DNA of 64,000 nt from Uranotaenia lowii (GCF_029784155.1 NC_073693.1:232701102-232765101), one strand, 5' to 3'; positions 35,310-48,728 are shown, counted from the stretch's first letter. The notes: generated by a model not told the origin, from the letters alone. Numbers and translations are program-made.

Positions 35310-36430
35310 AACGTGGGCCCTGGGGAAACGTAGACCACACTGAATATCTCATCTGTGTGTTGAGATAAAATTCTCAACCCAACTGTCATCGTCTTCGCTG
35401 CTCGGAAATGCTCCGGAACGCTGAACCGGGCTTCCGAAAAGTACAGCTTTGCTATGACAGCCTTTTTCTTGCCAAACAAACTGTCTCGGTTTTCCTTACC
35501 ACTCGGCTCGCTGCTGTACCGTGGGTAACGAATCGTTATGCTTCTGCTACATCGCACACGTGCGAAAACCCAGACTGTATCTGAACAATCTGCAAAAGCA
35601 TGCGTTGCCGAAAGTGTTGTGCCTTAAGCTGTAGCGAACCCAACCGACAGTTCGGTTTTCATCCCTTCATGCCTCCTGTTTCGAAAATAATTTCACCCTA
35701 ACTATCGGCTGCAGGGCGTGACAGTTTTTGCAGGACTGTCACGGGTGACTGTCATGCCCATACCGTACCCATGCCCGATCGTATGCGCTGCTGCTATTCG
35801 CACCGAGCAGCAGCATACGATCGGCGCGTAACGCGATGTGTGGTGCCGGCGCAGGTCAGGCGAAAAGGGAAGGGGAGGGTGATTGGGGTGATCACCACCC
35901 GCAGTAGCTTCAAGCAAAAGGAAAATTCATACGTTCGTTCGAAATTAACTCGGCCCGAGCGAATCTCGGCTACAGTCGGACGGAGTAAGTAGTACTGTCA
36001 TACGAACTTCAACGCATTGAAAACTGTCACGAAGATATTCCCAAAACTGTCACGAAGCTTATACCGTATTTGTTTATGCCGAGTGTTGCACTAGTGTTGC
36101 ACTGGTGCACCACTAGGTGCTGTCAAACTGTTTGTTTATTCGGACGGTGTTGCACTGGTTTTGACCTGTCGGAGTTCTGCTTACGGACGGTGGCCCACCG
36201 ATAATTTTGCCAGTGTTGCGAGAGAGCGTGTGAGTGAGTGAGATAGCAATACACTGGCGACGATTTGTGTTTGTTTTTATCGGGTACGGTGGAACACTCC
36301 ACGAGTGGAGAAAACAAATACAGTATTAAAAAATTTTCTTACCCACGAACAAACTCTCGCATGGGGTAAAACGAGGCCTCGCTGTACATCGCACGACCGC
36401 TCCTTTTAAAACTGTCGGGGAAGAAATATT
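35310..36430. other. GC-richer patch without a recognisable gene
   Basis: Between the foldback MITE and the ITmD37E fragment, composition shifts to clearly higher GC. Short frames occur on both strands. One minus frame (35557-35282) contains YFSEARFSVPEHF, vaguely like the transposase segment that follows the first catalytic aspartate in ITmD37E proteins, but the frame around it does not match. The word ACTGTCACG recurs near 35735, 36026 and 36048. It may be the eroded interior of a transposon or an old regulatory region. Confidence 0.35.
35775..35824. repeat. Strong hairpin, 19-bp stem
   Basis: CCGATCGTATG-CG-CTGCTGCT pairs with AGCAGCAGCATACGATCGG across a 10-base loop. All 19 pairs match except for a two-base CG bulge on the left arm. 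It is followed by the similar word GATCGGCGCG. It could form a cruciform or an RNA stem-loop if transcribed. Nothing shows a product. Confidence 0.75.
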
Positions 36431-36439
36431 CGGGAAGCT

Positions 36440-37169
36440 TTCACCGAGGTGCATGTGCGACTTTCGCAAGAATACTGTCGTTCGCCAGTACTTTTCGGAA
36501 GCTTGCGCTGAACTTATCCTTGCTGTGAAAAACAGGTTGCCGAGGATCTGTTTGAAGTCGGCCTTCACATATGTTTTGTCGTCCATGGTGCAGCATTCAT
36601 CTTTCGTCAGCATGTTGAGATACAACTTCCTGGCACGGTTTTTGGTGGACTTGTTCTGCTTCTCGTCGCGATATGGGGCCTTTTGTAACTTGAACGTTCG
36701 AAGCCCAACCTTAGTTTTGGCCTTCTGGACAAAACTTTGGCTTAGGTCCAGCTTCTTAGCCACATTCCGAACGGAGGCGTTCGGGTTCTGTTGAAGGCCT
36801 TAACGGTTGTGATTTTTGGTGTTGTACGGAATATTTTTTTCCTTCACTTTTGGGCTTTCGATCGGTGGTCAATCGTTCCAAAAAACCGCTTACACTCGCA
36901 ACACCGTGGAATTCGCGATTCCCAACGTTTTAGCGACGGAACGATGCGAGAGATCCTTGTTCTCGTGATGAATGAGTAAGATTTTATGACGCACGATTTG
37001 TTCTTTCGACTCCATTTCCGACTACAGTTTTTAACACAGCACTTTAAAACTTGCAGGATTTAAACAATGCACTATGAACTAAGTTTACTCAAATTTTTAT
37101 TAGATTCTACCTAACGGTTAAAAAGTTAGAGCGATTTCATAGTGTGTCAACTTCATCGTAGACACCCTT
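36440..37169 (-). mobile_element. 5' half of a second ITmD37E-type mariner transposon
   Basis: On the minus strand it begins with AAGGGTGTCTACGATGAAG at 37169, preceded by TA, a mariner-like terminal repeat resembling the one at 48033/51688. It runs through the transposase start and is lost near 36440, so the C-terminal half and the other terminal repeat are missing. Confidence 0.65.
36460..37015 (-). pseudogene. ITmD37E transposase, N-terminal half, disrupted
   Basis: A DD37E transposase of the Tc1/mariner superfamily; such enzymes bind the terminal repeats and cut and paste the element in the nucleus. The start ATG is at 37015 (MESKEQIVRHK). A first helix-turn-helix region reads LSHRSVAKTLGIANSTVLRV and is followed by a stop; frame is then lost and recovered at RNVAKKLDLSQSFVQKAK (second DNA-binding helix). 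The first catalytic aspartate is in CTMDDKTYVKADFKQ (consensus MDDETY). Soon after it the frame shifts and similarity ends, so the second D and the E are absent. It is a pseudogene. Family assignment is by motif recall, supported by the better-preserved relative at 48160-51531. Confidence 0.75.
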
Positions 37170-37171
37170 TA

Positions 37172-39380
37172 CATCTCTTGATTCTACCTATCAATTATTT
37201 TTAGTTCTTGGCTCGCCAATTATTTTCGTACACCAATGAGATCAAAGTTCCGAAAAAATCTTCCATTGGGCGACACTAAGGCAGATTTTTCGGGTTGTGG
37301 TTCTTGGGTACAAATGGGATCAAATGGGTATTCAGGAAAGATTGTGTTTTTTTGGCATAGTTTTTTATCATCCAGCGGCATTGGGATATAGCAGTCGAAA
37401 TCTGATCCTCCCCAGACAACCAGAAGTCGTACTTTATTTTACAGATTACATCGTATTGAATGTTATTCATGCTCATTTTGGTATATCTGCATCTACAATG
37501 TGCGGTCCATGCATATTCTTTATCGTATTTAAATGCATTGCATGATTTTATTACGACAAGAAGAGAGACTCGTATTTATGTACATATGAACTCGACCTTT
37601 GTGTACGACAATTCGCAAAAAATCCGTGAAACGACCGATATACGGTGATCAGCCGTGACTGAGAGATTATGTCGTGCTATGCATAAAATATTCGAATTAA
37701 AAAACCTAATACACTGCATTGATTCGTAATAATGTGCATGTAATCGTTTACCTTTGCAAATCAATTCTCATGTCTGATTTTCGTAAAACGTATTTGCTGG
37801 CAACCGTAAAAGAATACAAAAAAGTTCAATAAAATCGTTTATGATAATGGGACATCGATGATTGGAATCGTATTAAAGGAGTCTTCAGAATGTTGGTCTA
37901 TTTTTAGATCATCGATGACGTGTTCTACGATTTAAAAGATTTTAGTTATAGAAATATACGATTTGCTTTTAGTTTAATGCCTTTGAAGCAAATCCCCTTA
38001 AATTAATATATTCCAGATAGCGTCGAGGAACCATCATGAGCTGCAGATCGTATGGTCAGGGGATCAAGTCCAGGTACTACAATAACTTCTTGAACGTTGA
38101 AATTGAATTGTAGGATATAAACTTGAATTTGTTTTATTTTTTATTTTTTGGTAGTTTAATAAGAAATTTGAATTTGACAGTAAAAAACGCATTTCTTTGA
38201 AATAATCTTTTTTTCTATTCAACTGACGGAAAATGAGATCCCTGCACTCAAGTCGCAGAAGACGACCAAATAAGTCGTCAAACTATCCATATTGTTATGA
38301 AACATGTTGTATATAAAGATATTCCCAATCGCATATTGAGCAAAGACCTTCAAGATTACAACCGCAATCATCTATATGATGATGAAAATTGTCATAGTAT
38401 ATTCCAAAAAGAATCATGGTAGCCGTAAATGATTCGCATGACAAATCGTGCAAATCGTAATTCAATACAATCCAAATCAAGAATATGTGTGATAATATAC
38501 CTATATGGCCTCCAAAATTATACGTATATACTGGTTTTGCTGCATTATATACGATATGTTTACACGTATATTTGCACGTATATTTGTGTTGTAAATTCGA
38601 AATACCCACCAAATGGTTGTCTGGGTCAGTGTATTGGGGCTCATATCTTCTTTCGGCACTTAATTCCATCTTTTTCCTATGTCTTGCCTATGTAGAGGAA
38701 AGGTTTCCTAAATTTGCCTATCGGGTTAAATGACCCTACGGCTGTTTGATGAAATGGCTGACTAGACAGCTTATCTGACCAATGCATTTTGAGGGTGATA
38801 CGCTTAGAACATAAGACAAGAAAGAATTTTATGAATTTATAAACTCAAAAAATTTAAAAAATCATACAAGGTTTTGATACCTTTTGATGTAATATTTCGA
38901 CTTTTAAAAATTATACGTGAAGAAGCTTAAAACAAAACCTAGGATGGTTTTTGTTTCTTACTGAAATGAACATAATAAAATAAACATATTTCAGCTTTTG
39001 TGGAGGTTTAATAACGATTATTTAGTGCAATAATAGAGTGTTTTTGTATGCCCCCATCATGTTTGTAAAATGCCTCCATCCTAAAATAACAGGTTAAATA
39101 GAATAAATAAATGATTTTCATCATTGAACCTTCAAATCTAAGCTCTGAATAACATCTTAAGAGGGAATTGAAGATCTAAAAACAGATTTGATAAAGTTTT
39201 TCTCATGGATGAACTGCCCTAGTATGGAAACCCTAACTTTTGTTTTATTCCATAAAATTATAATATACATAGATTTTTATGAAAAATCAGCTATGTCGTA
39301 CGGAAATTATTACTTTCAAGCAGTTTCAATGAAATTATACGGAAATATTGCCCAAAAAACATAAATTTTGTTCCAAGCAT
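37172..39380. other. No supported gene
   Basis: Several short frames on both strands (for example 38295-38669 minus, with mirror frames on plus) are not convincing. TCGTAT/ATACGA words recur, hinting at an old repeat, but no unit or terminus could be defined. Confidence 0.4.
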
Positions 39381-39382
39381 AA

Positions 39383-40381
39383 ATAGGCGCATTTAGCCCG
39401 CACGGTTTGTGGTTCGGCATTTTAGACAACACTTACAATAAAATCGTTTTCTTGGGAACGGAAGAAAATTTTAACATAAAAATTACTCGATTGTATAGAA
39501 AACAGATGCCTGCACACGTGTATATAGTTTTTATACACATATTCGAAGTGATATTTGATTAAATCAGTGTTCTGCTTAATAGGCGCATATAGCCCGCTCC
39601 TCCCCTACTGGGGAGAACTATTAAATTTTTGGCGGCATCCCGTTGGCTCAGTGAGTCCTTGTTGTTGATGGCACGAGAAAAAAAATGAAGTCCTTTTGTG
39701 TCCATTATTTTTGCTAGTCCACCAACATCCTTGCATGCGAGTAGTTTTCACTTTTAAAATTTTGTACTGTATACTTTTTATTGAGATTTTTGTGTAGTTT
39801 ATAGAACTGTACAACGTGTTCGCAAAACGCTTCTTCTTTCGATGGCATGTTGAGCAAAAGTGGGCCAACATAAACAAAACAAAAATGCTTGCGAAAAGAG
39901 GAGAAGAACAGCTAACACATACACACTCTCATTTTTCTCTGGGCTCGTTTATGTTTGAGTATTGGGGCTTCGGAAAAATTCCAAAACTATAGTTGCCACC
40001 CTGGTTAAAAAATTTTACAGATGAACGAAAGATTACCATGAAATAGCATCCTTAATAATGTTTTATGCAAAAGAACGTTATATCTAAAAAAAAAATGCAA
40101 ACAAATCGACATTCACGCATGTGTATCATTAGTATCTACCACTTTTACAATTTAATTAAATGATCATCCTGAAATATAGCCAAAAACAAAAATAAATATG
40201 CGCTTTTTGCCGGCCTGGTTTCGAAGATCGGTTGTCTTGTTAAATACTTTTATTATAAAATCATTTTCTCAAAAACTGTAGGAGATTTCTACATGAAAAT
40301 TGCTCCAATGTATAGAAAACAGATGTCTGCTCATGTGAAGATAGTCTTCTTAGTATGCGCATTTAGCCCGCCTCTCCCCTA
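39383..40381. repeat. Diverged direct repeats around GCGCATTTAGCCCGC
   Basis: GCGCATTTAGCCCGC occurs near 39388 and 40358, with the variant GCGCATATAGCCCGC near 39583. Between them, TGTATAGAAAACAGATG (39495 and 40300) sits in similar surroundings (AAAAATTACTCGAT or AAAATTGCTCCAA before it). This suggests two copies of a roughly 200-bp unit in the same orientation. Element class unknown. Confidence 0.45.
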
Positions 40382-40399
40382 TCAGAAAAGGGATAGGCC

Positions 40400-41440
40400 T
40401 AATAGCGGCACGTTATCCAAACCAACGGGAAATATGTGCCTTTTTTTAACGAATATCATTGATACACCTGAGAAACCTGAACATGATAAAAAAATAAATA
40501 ATAAATTACACTTAAAAAAGCATAATATAACTACTAAATCCGTGGTTTAAATGAACAACCTAACGGGGCCCAAAAAATGCATTTGATCTAAATTAAACAC
40601 GCCCCATTTTACTGCTCCCAAGCAGTGGTGAACCATTGTCCGCATGAATTGATTCTCCTGTACAGTATTTTTTCGGGTCGTAAAAATGATATTATCATCA
40701 TTTTTCCCCAACCCACCCCGACTTCCACTTTCTAAGGACACAAGTAATAAGAAAGTGGAAGTTTCCTTCTTCGGGTTCTTGGGGCAGAAGATAACCCCAA
40801 GCCTTTCCCCTTCCGGCTCGCGGATGCTGGAGAGATGAGCGAAATTTTTTCGTTATGACCTTCCCGAGGCACAAATAAGGGGTCCAAAAATAGCCATGCC
40901 ATACTTTGGCGATCGTGTACAGGGAAAGTTATTGCTGTTGTGGCGCTTGTATATTCATGTTTTTTTTCTGCTATTTACAATTCAAAGCTAGGGAATGGGT
41001 AGCAAGCCAACATTAACGACCGAGGATTAAGACTTTGGGTGGGGTGGAAGTGAAAAAGTCCGTGGTATTAAGCTTGTTTTTATTCATTTTCTCGGACCAG
41101 TGCTGCGCAGAGTTGGTTTTTGGAAAATTCTTCGGAAAAGAACCATTTATCAAAAGGTTTCCGGCGAAGTCAGATAAAGTTGATGGTCAACAATCGAAGC
41201 GGTTTTTTGCAGAAATTCGCTAATAATGATGGAATCATTTTCGTTTTCTTTCTTGAGGTAGCTCTGTTCTGCATTTTATTGTGATTAAACTGATACAGAA
41301 TACATAATATAAATTAAAAAAAAATGATTTATTTAATATCCTTTAAACACTTCACGTGAAACGTCATTCAATAATTCAACTTAGGATTTAAGACTTGAAA
41401 TTTAGATTTCTTGAGATTCAGATCGCCGATTCCATAATTC
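40400..41440. other. No supported gene
   Basis: Moderately higher GC at 40700-41200, with short frames only. No splice-compatible coding exon, RNA gene or repeat was recognised. Confidence 0.4.
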
Positions 41441-41450
41441 CAACATTATC

Positions 41451-44400
41451 AGATTCTGATTTCAGATTCAGATTCCACATTCGGATTTCAGATTCAAATT
41501 TCAGATTTCAGATACGGACTTCAGAATCAGATTTCAGATTTCAGATTCAGATTTCAGATTCAGATTTCAGATTCAGATTTCAGATTCAGATTTCAGATTC
41601 AGATTTCAGATTCAGATTTCAGACTCAGATTTCAGATTCAGATTTCAGATTTCAGATTTCAGATTCAGATTTCAGATTCAGATTTCAGATTCAGATTTCA
41701 GATTCAGATTTCAGATTCAGATTTCAGATTCAGATTTCAGATTCAGATTTCAGATTCAGATTTCAGATTCAGATTTCAGATTCAGATTTCAGATTCAGAT
41801 TTCAGATTCAGATTTCAGATTCAGATTTCAGATTCAGATTTCAGATTCAGATTTCAGATTCAGATTTCAGATTCAGATTTCAGATTCAGATTTCAGATTC
41901 AGATTTCAGATTCAGATTTCAGATTCAGATTTCAGATTCAGATTTCAGATTCAGATTTCAGATTCAGATTTCAGATTCAGATTTCAGATTCAGATTTCAG
42001 ATTCAGATTTCAGATTCAGATTTCAGATTCAGATTTCAGATTCAGATTTCAGATTCAGATTTCAGATTCAGATTTCAGATTCAGATTTCAGATTCAGATT
42101 TCAGATTCAGATTTCAGATTCAGATTTCAGATTCGGATTTCAGATTCAGATTTCAGATTCGGATTTCAGATTCAGATTTCAGATTCAGATTTCAGATTCA
42201 GATTTCAGATTCAGATTTCAGATTCAGATTTCAGATTCAGATTTCAGATTCAGATTTCAGATTCAGATTTCAGATTCAGATTTCAGATTCAGATTTCAGA
42301 TTCAGATTTCAGATTCAGATTTCAGATTCAGATTTCAGATTCAGATTTCAGATTCAGATTTCAGATTCAGATTTCAGATTCAGATTTCAGATTCAGATTT
42401 CAGATTCAGATTTCAGATTCAGATTTCAGATTCAGATTTCAGATTCAGATTTCAGATTCAGATTTCAGATTCAGATTTCAGATTCAGATTTCAGATTCAG
42501 ATTTCAGATTCAGATTTCAGATTCAGATTTCAGATTCAGATTTCAGATTCAGATTTCAGATTCAGATTTCAGATTCAGATTTCAGATTCAGATTTCAGAT
42601 TCAGATTTCAGATTCAGATTTCAGATTCAGATTTCAGATTCAGATTTCAGATTCAGATTTCAGATTCAGATTTCAGATTCAGATTTCAGATTCAGATTTC
42701 AGATTCAGATTTCAGATTCAGATTTCAGATTCAGATTTCAGATTCAGATTTCAGATTCAGATTTCAGATTCAGATTTCAGATTCAGATTTCAGATTCAGG
42801 CTTCAGATTCAGATTTCAGATTCAGATTTCAGATTCAGATTTCAGATTCAGATTTCAGATTCAGATTTCAGATTCAGATTTCAGATTCAGATTTCAGATT
42901 CAGATTTCAGATTCAGATTTCAGATTCAGATTTCAGATTCAGATTTCAGATTCAGATTTCAGATTCAGATTTCAGATTCAGATTTCAGATTCAGATTTCA
43001 GATTCAGATTTCAGATTCAGATTTCAGATTCAGATTTCAGATTCAGATTTCAGATTCAGATTTCAGATTCAGATTTCAGATTCAGATTTCAGATTCAGAT
43101 TTCAGATTCAGATTTCAGATTCAGATTTCAGATTCAGATTTCAGATTCAGATTTCAGATTCAGATTTCAGATTCAGATTTCAGATTCAGATTTCAGATTC
43201 AGATTTCAGATTCAGATTTCAGATTCAGATTTCAGATTCAGATTTCAGATTCAGATTTCAGATTCAGATTTCAGATTCAGATTTCAGATTCAGATTTCAG
43301 ATTCAGATTTCAGATTCAGATTTCAGATTCAGATTTCAGATTCAGATTTCAGATTCAGATTTCAGATTCAGATTTCAGATTCAGATTTCAGATTCAGATT
43401 TCAGATTCAGATTTCAGATTCAGATTTCAGATTCAGATTTCAGATTCAGATTTCAGATTCAGATTTCAGATTCAGATTTCAGATTCAGATTTCAGATTCA
43501 GATTTCAGATTCAGATTTCAGATTCAGATTTCAGATTCAGATTTCAGATTCAGATTTCAGATTCAGATTTCAGATTCAGATTTCAGATTCAGATTTCAGA
43601 TTCAGATTTCAGATTCAGATTTCAGATTCAGATTTCAGATTCAGATTTCAGATTCAGATTTCAGATTCAGATTTCAGATTCAGATTTCAAATTCAGATTT
43701 CAGATTCAGATTTCAGATTCAGATTTCAGATTCAGATTTCAGATTCAGATTTCAGATTCAGATTTCAGATTCAGATTTCAGATTCAGATTTCAGATTCAG
43801 ATTTCAGATTCAGATTTCAGATTCAGATTTCAGATTCAGATTTCAGATTCAGATTTCAGATTCAGATTTCAGATTCAGATTTCAGATTCAGATTTCAGAT
43901 TCAGATTTCAGATTCAGATTTCAGATTCAGATTTCAGATTCAGATTTCAGATTCAGATTTCAGATTCAGATTTCAGATTCAGATTTCAGATTCAGATTTC
44001 AGATTCAGATTTCAGATTCAGATTTCAGATTCAGATTTCAGATTCAGATTTCAGATTCAGATTTCAGATTCAGATTTCAGATTCAGATTTCAGATTCAGA
44101 TTTCAGATTCAGATTTCAGATTCAGATTTCAGATTCAGATTTCAGATTCAGATTTCAGATTCAGATTTCAGATTCAGATTTCAGATTCAGATTTCAGATT
44201 CAGATTTCAGATTCAGATTTCAGATTCAGATTTCAGATTCAGATTTCAGATTCAGATTTCAGATTCAGATTTCAGATTCAGATTTCAGATTCAGATTTCA
44301 GATTCAGATTTCAGATTCAGATTTCAGATTCAGATTTCAGATTCAGATTTCAGATTCAGATTTCAGATTCAGATTTCAGATTCAGATTTCAGATTCAGAT

Positions 44401-45815
44401 TTCAGATTCAGATTTCAGATTCAGATTTCAGATTCAGATTTCAGATTCAGATTTCAGATTCAGATTTCAGATTCAGATTTCAGATTCAGATTTCAGATTC
44501 AGATTTCAGATTCAGATTTCAGATTCAGATTTCAGATTCAGATTTCAGATTCAGATTTCAGATTCAGATTTCAGATTCAGATTTCAGATTCAGATTTCAG
44601 ATTCAGATTTCAGATTCAGATTTCAGATTCAGATTTCAGATTCAGATTTCAGATTCAGATTTCAGATTCAGATTTCAGATTCAGATTTCAGATTCAGATT
44701 TCAGATTCAGATTTCAGATTCAGATTTCAGATTCAGATTTCAGATTCAGATTTCAGATTCAGATTTCAGATTCAGATTTCAGATTCATATTTCAGATTCA
44801 AATTTCAGATTCTGATTTCAGATTCAGATTTCAGATTCAGATTTCAGATTCAGATTTCAGATTCAGGTTTCAGATTCAGATTTCAGATTCAGATTTCAGA
44901 TTCAGATTTCAGATTCAGATTTCAGATTCAGATTCAGATTTCAGATTCAGATTTCAGATTCAGATTTCAGATTCAGATTTCAGATTCAGATTTCAGATTC
45001 AGATTTCAGCTTCAGATTTCAGATTCAGATTTCAGATTCAGATTTCAAATTCAAATTTTAGATTCAGATTTCAGATTAAGATTTCAGATTCAGATTTCAG
45101 ATGCAGATTTCAGATTCAGATTTCAGATTCAGATTTCAGATTCAGATTTCAGATTCAGATTTCGGATTCAGATTTCAGATTCAGATTCAGATTTCAGATT
45201 CAGATTTCAGATTCAGATTTCAGATTCAGATTTCAGATTCAGATTTCAGATTCAGATTTCAAATTCAGATTTCAAATTCAGATTTCAGATTCAGATTTCA
45301 GATGCAGATTTCAGATTCAGATTTCAGATTCAGATTTCAGATTCAGATTTCAGATTCAGATTTCAGATTCAGATTTCAGATTCAGATTTCAGATTCAGAT
45401 TTCAGATTTCAGATTCAGATTTCAGATTTCAGATTCAGATTTCAGATTCAGATTTCAGATTCAGATTTCAGATTCAGATTTCAGATTCAGATTTCAGATT
45501 CAGATTTCAGATTCAGATTTCAGATTCAGATTTCAGATTCAGATTTCAGATTCAGATTTCAGATTTCAGATTTCAGATTCAGATTTCAGATTTCAGATTC
45601 AGATTTCAGATTCAGATTTCAGATTCAGATTTCAGATTCAGATTTCAGATTCAGATTTCAGATTCAGATTTCAGATTCAGATTTCAGATTCAGATTTCAG
45701 ATTCAGATTTCAGATTCAGATTTCAGATTCAGATTTCAGATTCAAATTTCAGATTCAAATTTCAGATTCAGATTTCAGATTCAGATTCAGATTTCAGATT
45801 CAGATTTCAGATTTC
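41451..45815. repeat. 13-bp minisatellite, about 4.4 kb
   Basis: The unit is CAGATTTCAGATT, roughly 330 copies. The centre (about 41700-44780) is almost perfectly uniform with isolated variants (for example near 42135, 42799 and 43689). Both edges are degenerate, with 6-base and 7-base slips that change phase. Since 13 bases is one more than a multiple of three, all three plus frames stay open and each gives the same 13-residue peptide cycle. The minus strand has a TGA every 39 bases in each frame. The 1479-codon and 247-codon plus frames are therefore repeat artefacts. The homogeneous core points to recent amplification or homogenisation by unequal exchange. Confidence 0.97.
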
Positions 45816-45839
45816 ATCCAGAGAATCTGATTAAATTAA

Positions 45840-47370
45840 AATAAAGACAAACTAGCAACGCTGTCCCTCACAAGAAAATCTTGACCAAAGCATCAAACAG
45901 AATGACTGGGATTGGTTTATCAGACGCCGGATGAACTGAGCGGAAAATTTTTACGTGTGTTTGCAAATTTACGACCCTGCACCTGACGACCCTTTTTTTC
46001 GACTTACCTTGATGCCCTAGATGAACTCAAGCTTTTGTGTTTTGAGCTGTTGAACTTTTTTTCCTTGATTTATCATCGCTTAAGGGATGATGAAATTTAT
46101 TAAAGCCGAATTCGGGGGAAGGATAAAATTTAATTGGGGTAAAGTGAATCCGATTTTGTTTATGACAAGACAAAACAACCTCGTTAACGATGTTCTTATT
46201 TGTCAGAAAAAATTGGATCTCTTACCAAACTGTACGAGTTGACTCTAGTTACAACATTTCATTAAACAATTTCGATTTCAGTGAATTATAAATTTTGTTT
46301 GGTTTCCGAAAAAAAATTAGCCGGACGAAATGGAATTATCGAAACAAATTTCATTTCCGTTCTCCAAATTCAATCTTTTTCCCAATAAACGCATTTTGTT
46401 CTTTCCCAATGAATATTTTATAATATCCGGCCATATCAAAGTTTTTTGTTACCGATTTTCCCCCCGTGTTCAAAAGATTAAATCAGTGTTCAGCAGTTTA
46501 TCGATAAAGTGTTCAGTTTATCCCTCTGGAGAGATCGCCGTAAATCAGCGGTGGTCATTATTTTGATTTCGAAAAGCATACTTTGCACAAAAAAAAATCG
46601 CTCAAAAGTATTCATTCGCAGAAATGATTTATCACCGTCATATATAAATCAAGTTCAGCGTTTTTCTTCGGTCACCATTTTTTCGTTCCTTTCTGCTCTC
46701 TTAAAATGTTGAAGCAGCTGCCACCGCTCATCTCTATCGTACCACATTCTTCAGGCTGATTTCTTTCGATTCGAAGCTCCTTTTGTCGTATTTCATTTTT
46801 CCTCCTTTGCTCCGGCTTTGCTTTTTGCGCTTTTCTGGCCAAATATCAAATACGGTTCATTGACGAATCAAAGTGACTTTGTCGAAAGTTTTCGCTTGGC
46901 CTTTCGACATCGAGAAGTTAAGAGGGTCAGAAAAGATTCCACGCTTTCCTGATTTTTCGGAAGCGAGAAGCGCCCGTCCCTGGTGGGGTCTGCTTGAACT
47001 ATGATTTCAAATGTGTGATAGAATTCTAATATTTTGTTCAATAATTGTTTCTTTTATAAGCTGATGGAACAGATAATGATTTGAAGGATTCTTTTAATCT
47101 GGTGTATAACATATGTTTTAGGTTCAGTTTAACGTTTCCTTATAACATCTTGAACCTACTTTACATTTGATGCGGCCTAAAATTTTATATTAAAAGTTTT
47201 CACTTAGTTTTCACACTAACTTTTAACAGAAATGTTTTTTTCGTTTTAAAAAAAACTTTCAAAGCAAAGACCAAGCAGAAAAAAGCCAAAAAAACCCTTA
47301 AGGAAATTGCAGATGCTCGTTTTTGGTACAGGATGTCCCATTATATCTACACGGAGAAAAAAGACGACAG
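45840..47370. other. No supported gene
   Basis: Unique-looking DNA with a mild GC rise near 46430-47000. Frames at 46330-46712 are short and lack recognisable features. Confidence 0.4.
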
Positions 47371-47745
47371 TTGTTCCAATGATTTCAGCTACTTATAACA
47401 AGCATCAAAGTGTAGCTGATTTTTTCGCATTCAATTATAAATAAAATAGATCAAACTATATTCTGCTGATTGACTTTATGTAATCAACTATAAATATTAA
47501 TGATTCAACTATAATGTTATGATTGATTCAACTATAAATATGATAGATTCAACTATAATGGTATGAAAAATTCAACTACAAACTGTTGATTGACCTTCTG
47601 CGATCAATCATAAATAAAAAGATTCAACTATAATAGTATGGTTGATTTAACTGCAAATATGATAGGTTCAACTTCAATTGTATGATTGATTCTACGCATT
47701 CAACTATGAATATAATAGATTCAACTAGTGGTTGATTCGCTATTG
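47370..47745. repeat. Degenerate GATTCAACTATAA repeats
   Basis: The word GATTCAACTATAA and close variants (ATTCAACTATAAATATGATA) recur about ten times at irregular spacing, interspersed with TGATTGA words. It abuts the truncated start of the Helitron at 47755. Confidence 0.7.
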
Positions 47746-48159
47746 GCTATTTTTGCGATATTGACGTTATTATACATCGGGTTTAGATGGAAATAGATAC
47801 ACAAGGGTTTTTAGGGACGGGCAATCAATTTCAGGTATCAAATTCAGTGTCCGGCAAAAAGGGTCATCCATTATAACTTTTCAGTATTTTTGTGATGTTG
47901 ACGTTTTCATATTTCGGATTGTGATGAAAATTTTCACATGACAGTTATTACGGACGAACAATTGATTTCAATTACCCAATTTTGGGTCAGGGGTCGACCA
48001 AAGGGAGCGTTCATATAAACTTATCACTGTTAAAGGGTGATACGGTCAAAATTTGATCAAGGGAAAATGTGTGTAAATCAGTGAAATTGTTTATTTAAAA
48101 AATCAAATTAAATTTCTTTTTCAAGTTTAATTAGTATTAAATTCAGGAAAAATATTCAG

Positions 48160-48728
48160 TTAGGCTTCCGCTTTTCCAAATCCGAATTGCCGGGCCTTGC
48201 GCTTAACCCCTGCCATCAGATTTTGTACAGCCACCTTGTCCACCTTCTTCACCGTAGAAAGCCAGTTTGCCTTGAACTGCTGCTCGTCCTTAGCAGTTTT
48301 TTTACTTCTTTAGGTTCTGCTTGACAATAGCCCAGTATTTCTCAATTGGGCGGAACTCTGGCGTGTTGGGAGGGTTCTTGTCCTTGGGAACCACCTGCAC
48401 GTTGTTGGCGGCGTACCACTCTATGGCCTTTTTACCGTGATGGCAAGATGCCAAATCCGGCCAAAACAGTACGGAACAACCGTATTTCTTCAGGAAAGGC
48501 AGCAGACGTTTATTCAAACACTCTTTCACTTAAATTTCTTGGTTGACAGTACCGGAAGCTATGAAAATGCTGCTTTTCAAGCCACAGGTACAGATGGCTT
48601 GCCAAACCAGATATTTCTTCGCGAACTTTGACAGTTTCATGTGCTTGAAAATATCTGCTACCTTTTCCCTTTCTTTTGCCGTATTTTTAATACTCCTGTC
48701 CCGGAAGCTGCTTGTAGTCGGCTTTGAA
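48160..48728 (-). pseudogene. ITmD37E transposase, C-terminal half
   Basis: This segment carries the catalytic core after the insertion: FKADYKQLPGQEY, then KVADIFKHMKLSKFAKKYLVWQ, the second aspartate in LFWPDLASCHHGKKA, and the glutamate in RPIEKYWA. Exactly 37 residues separate that D from the E, which defines DD37E. The C-terminus (VQNLMAGVKRK, ending FGFGKAEA) stops at 48160. Damage includes a frameshift just after GQEY, a TAA in place of a tyrosine codon near 48530, and a one-base loss near 48305 that ends the frame early at NLKK. The protein acts on the element's terminal repeats when intact; this copy cannot be active. Confidence 0.92.

Noticed and set aside
35282..35557. Transposase-like YFSEARFSVPEHF segment
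   Set aside because: Only a short stretch resembles ITmD37E; residues before and after do not, so it was not called as a transposase fragment.
41395..45834. 1479-codon plus-strand open frame
   Set aside because: It is the translation of a 13-bp minisatellite. The unit length keeps all three plus frames open with the same peptide cycle, and there is no independent coding evidence.
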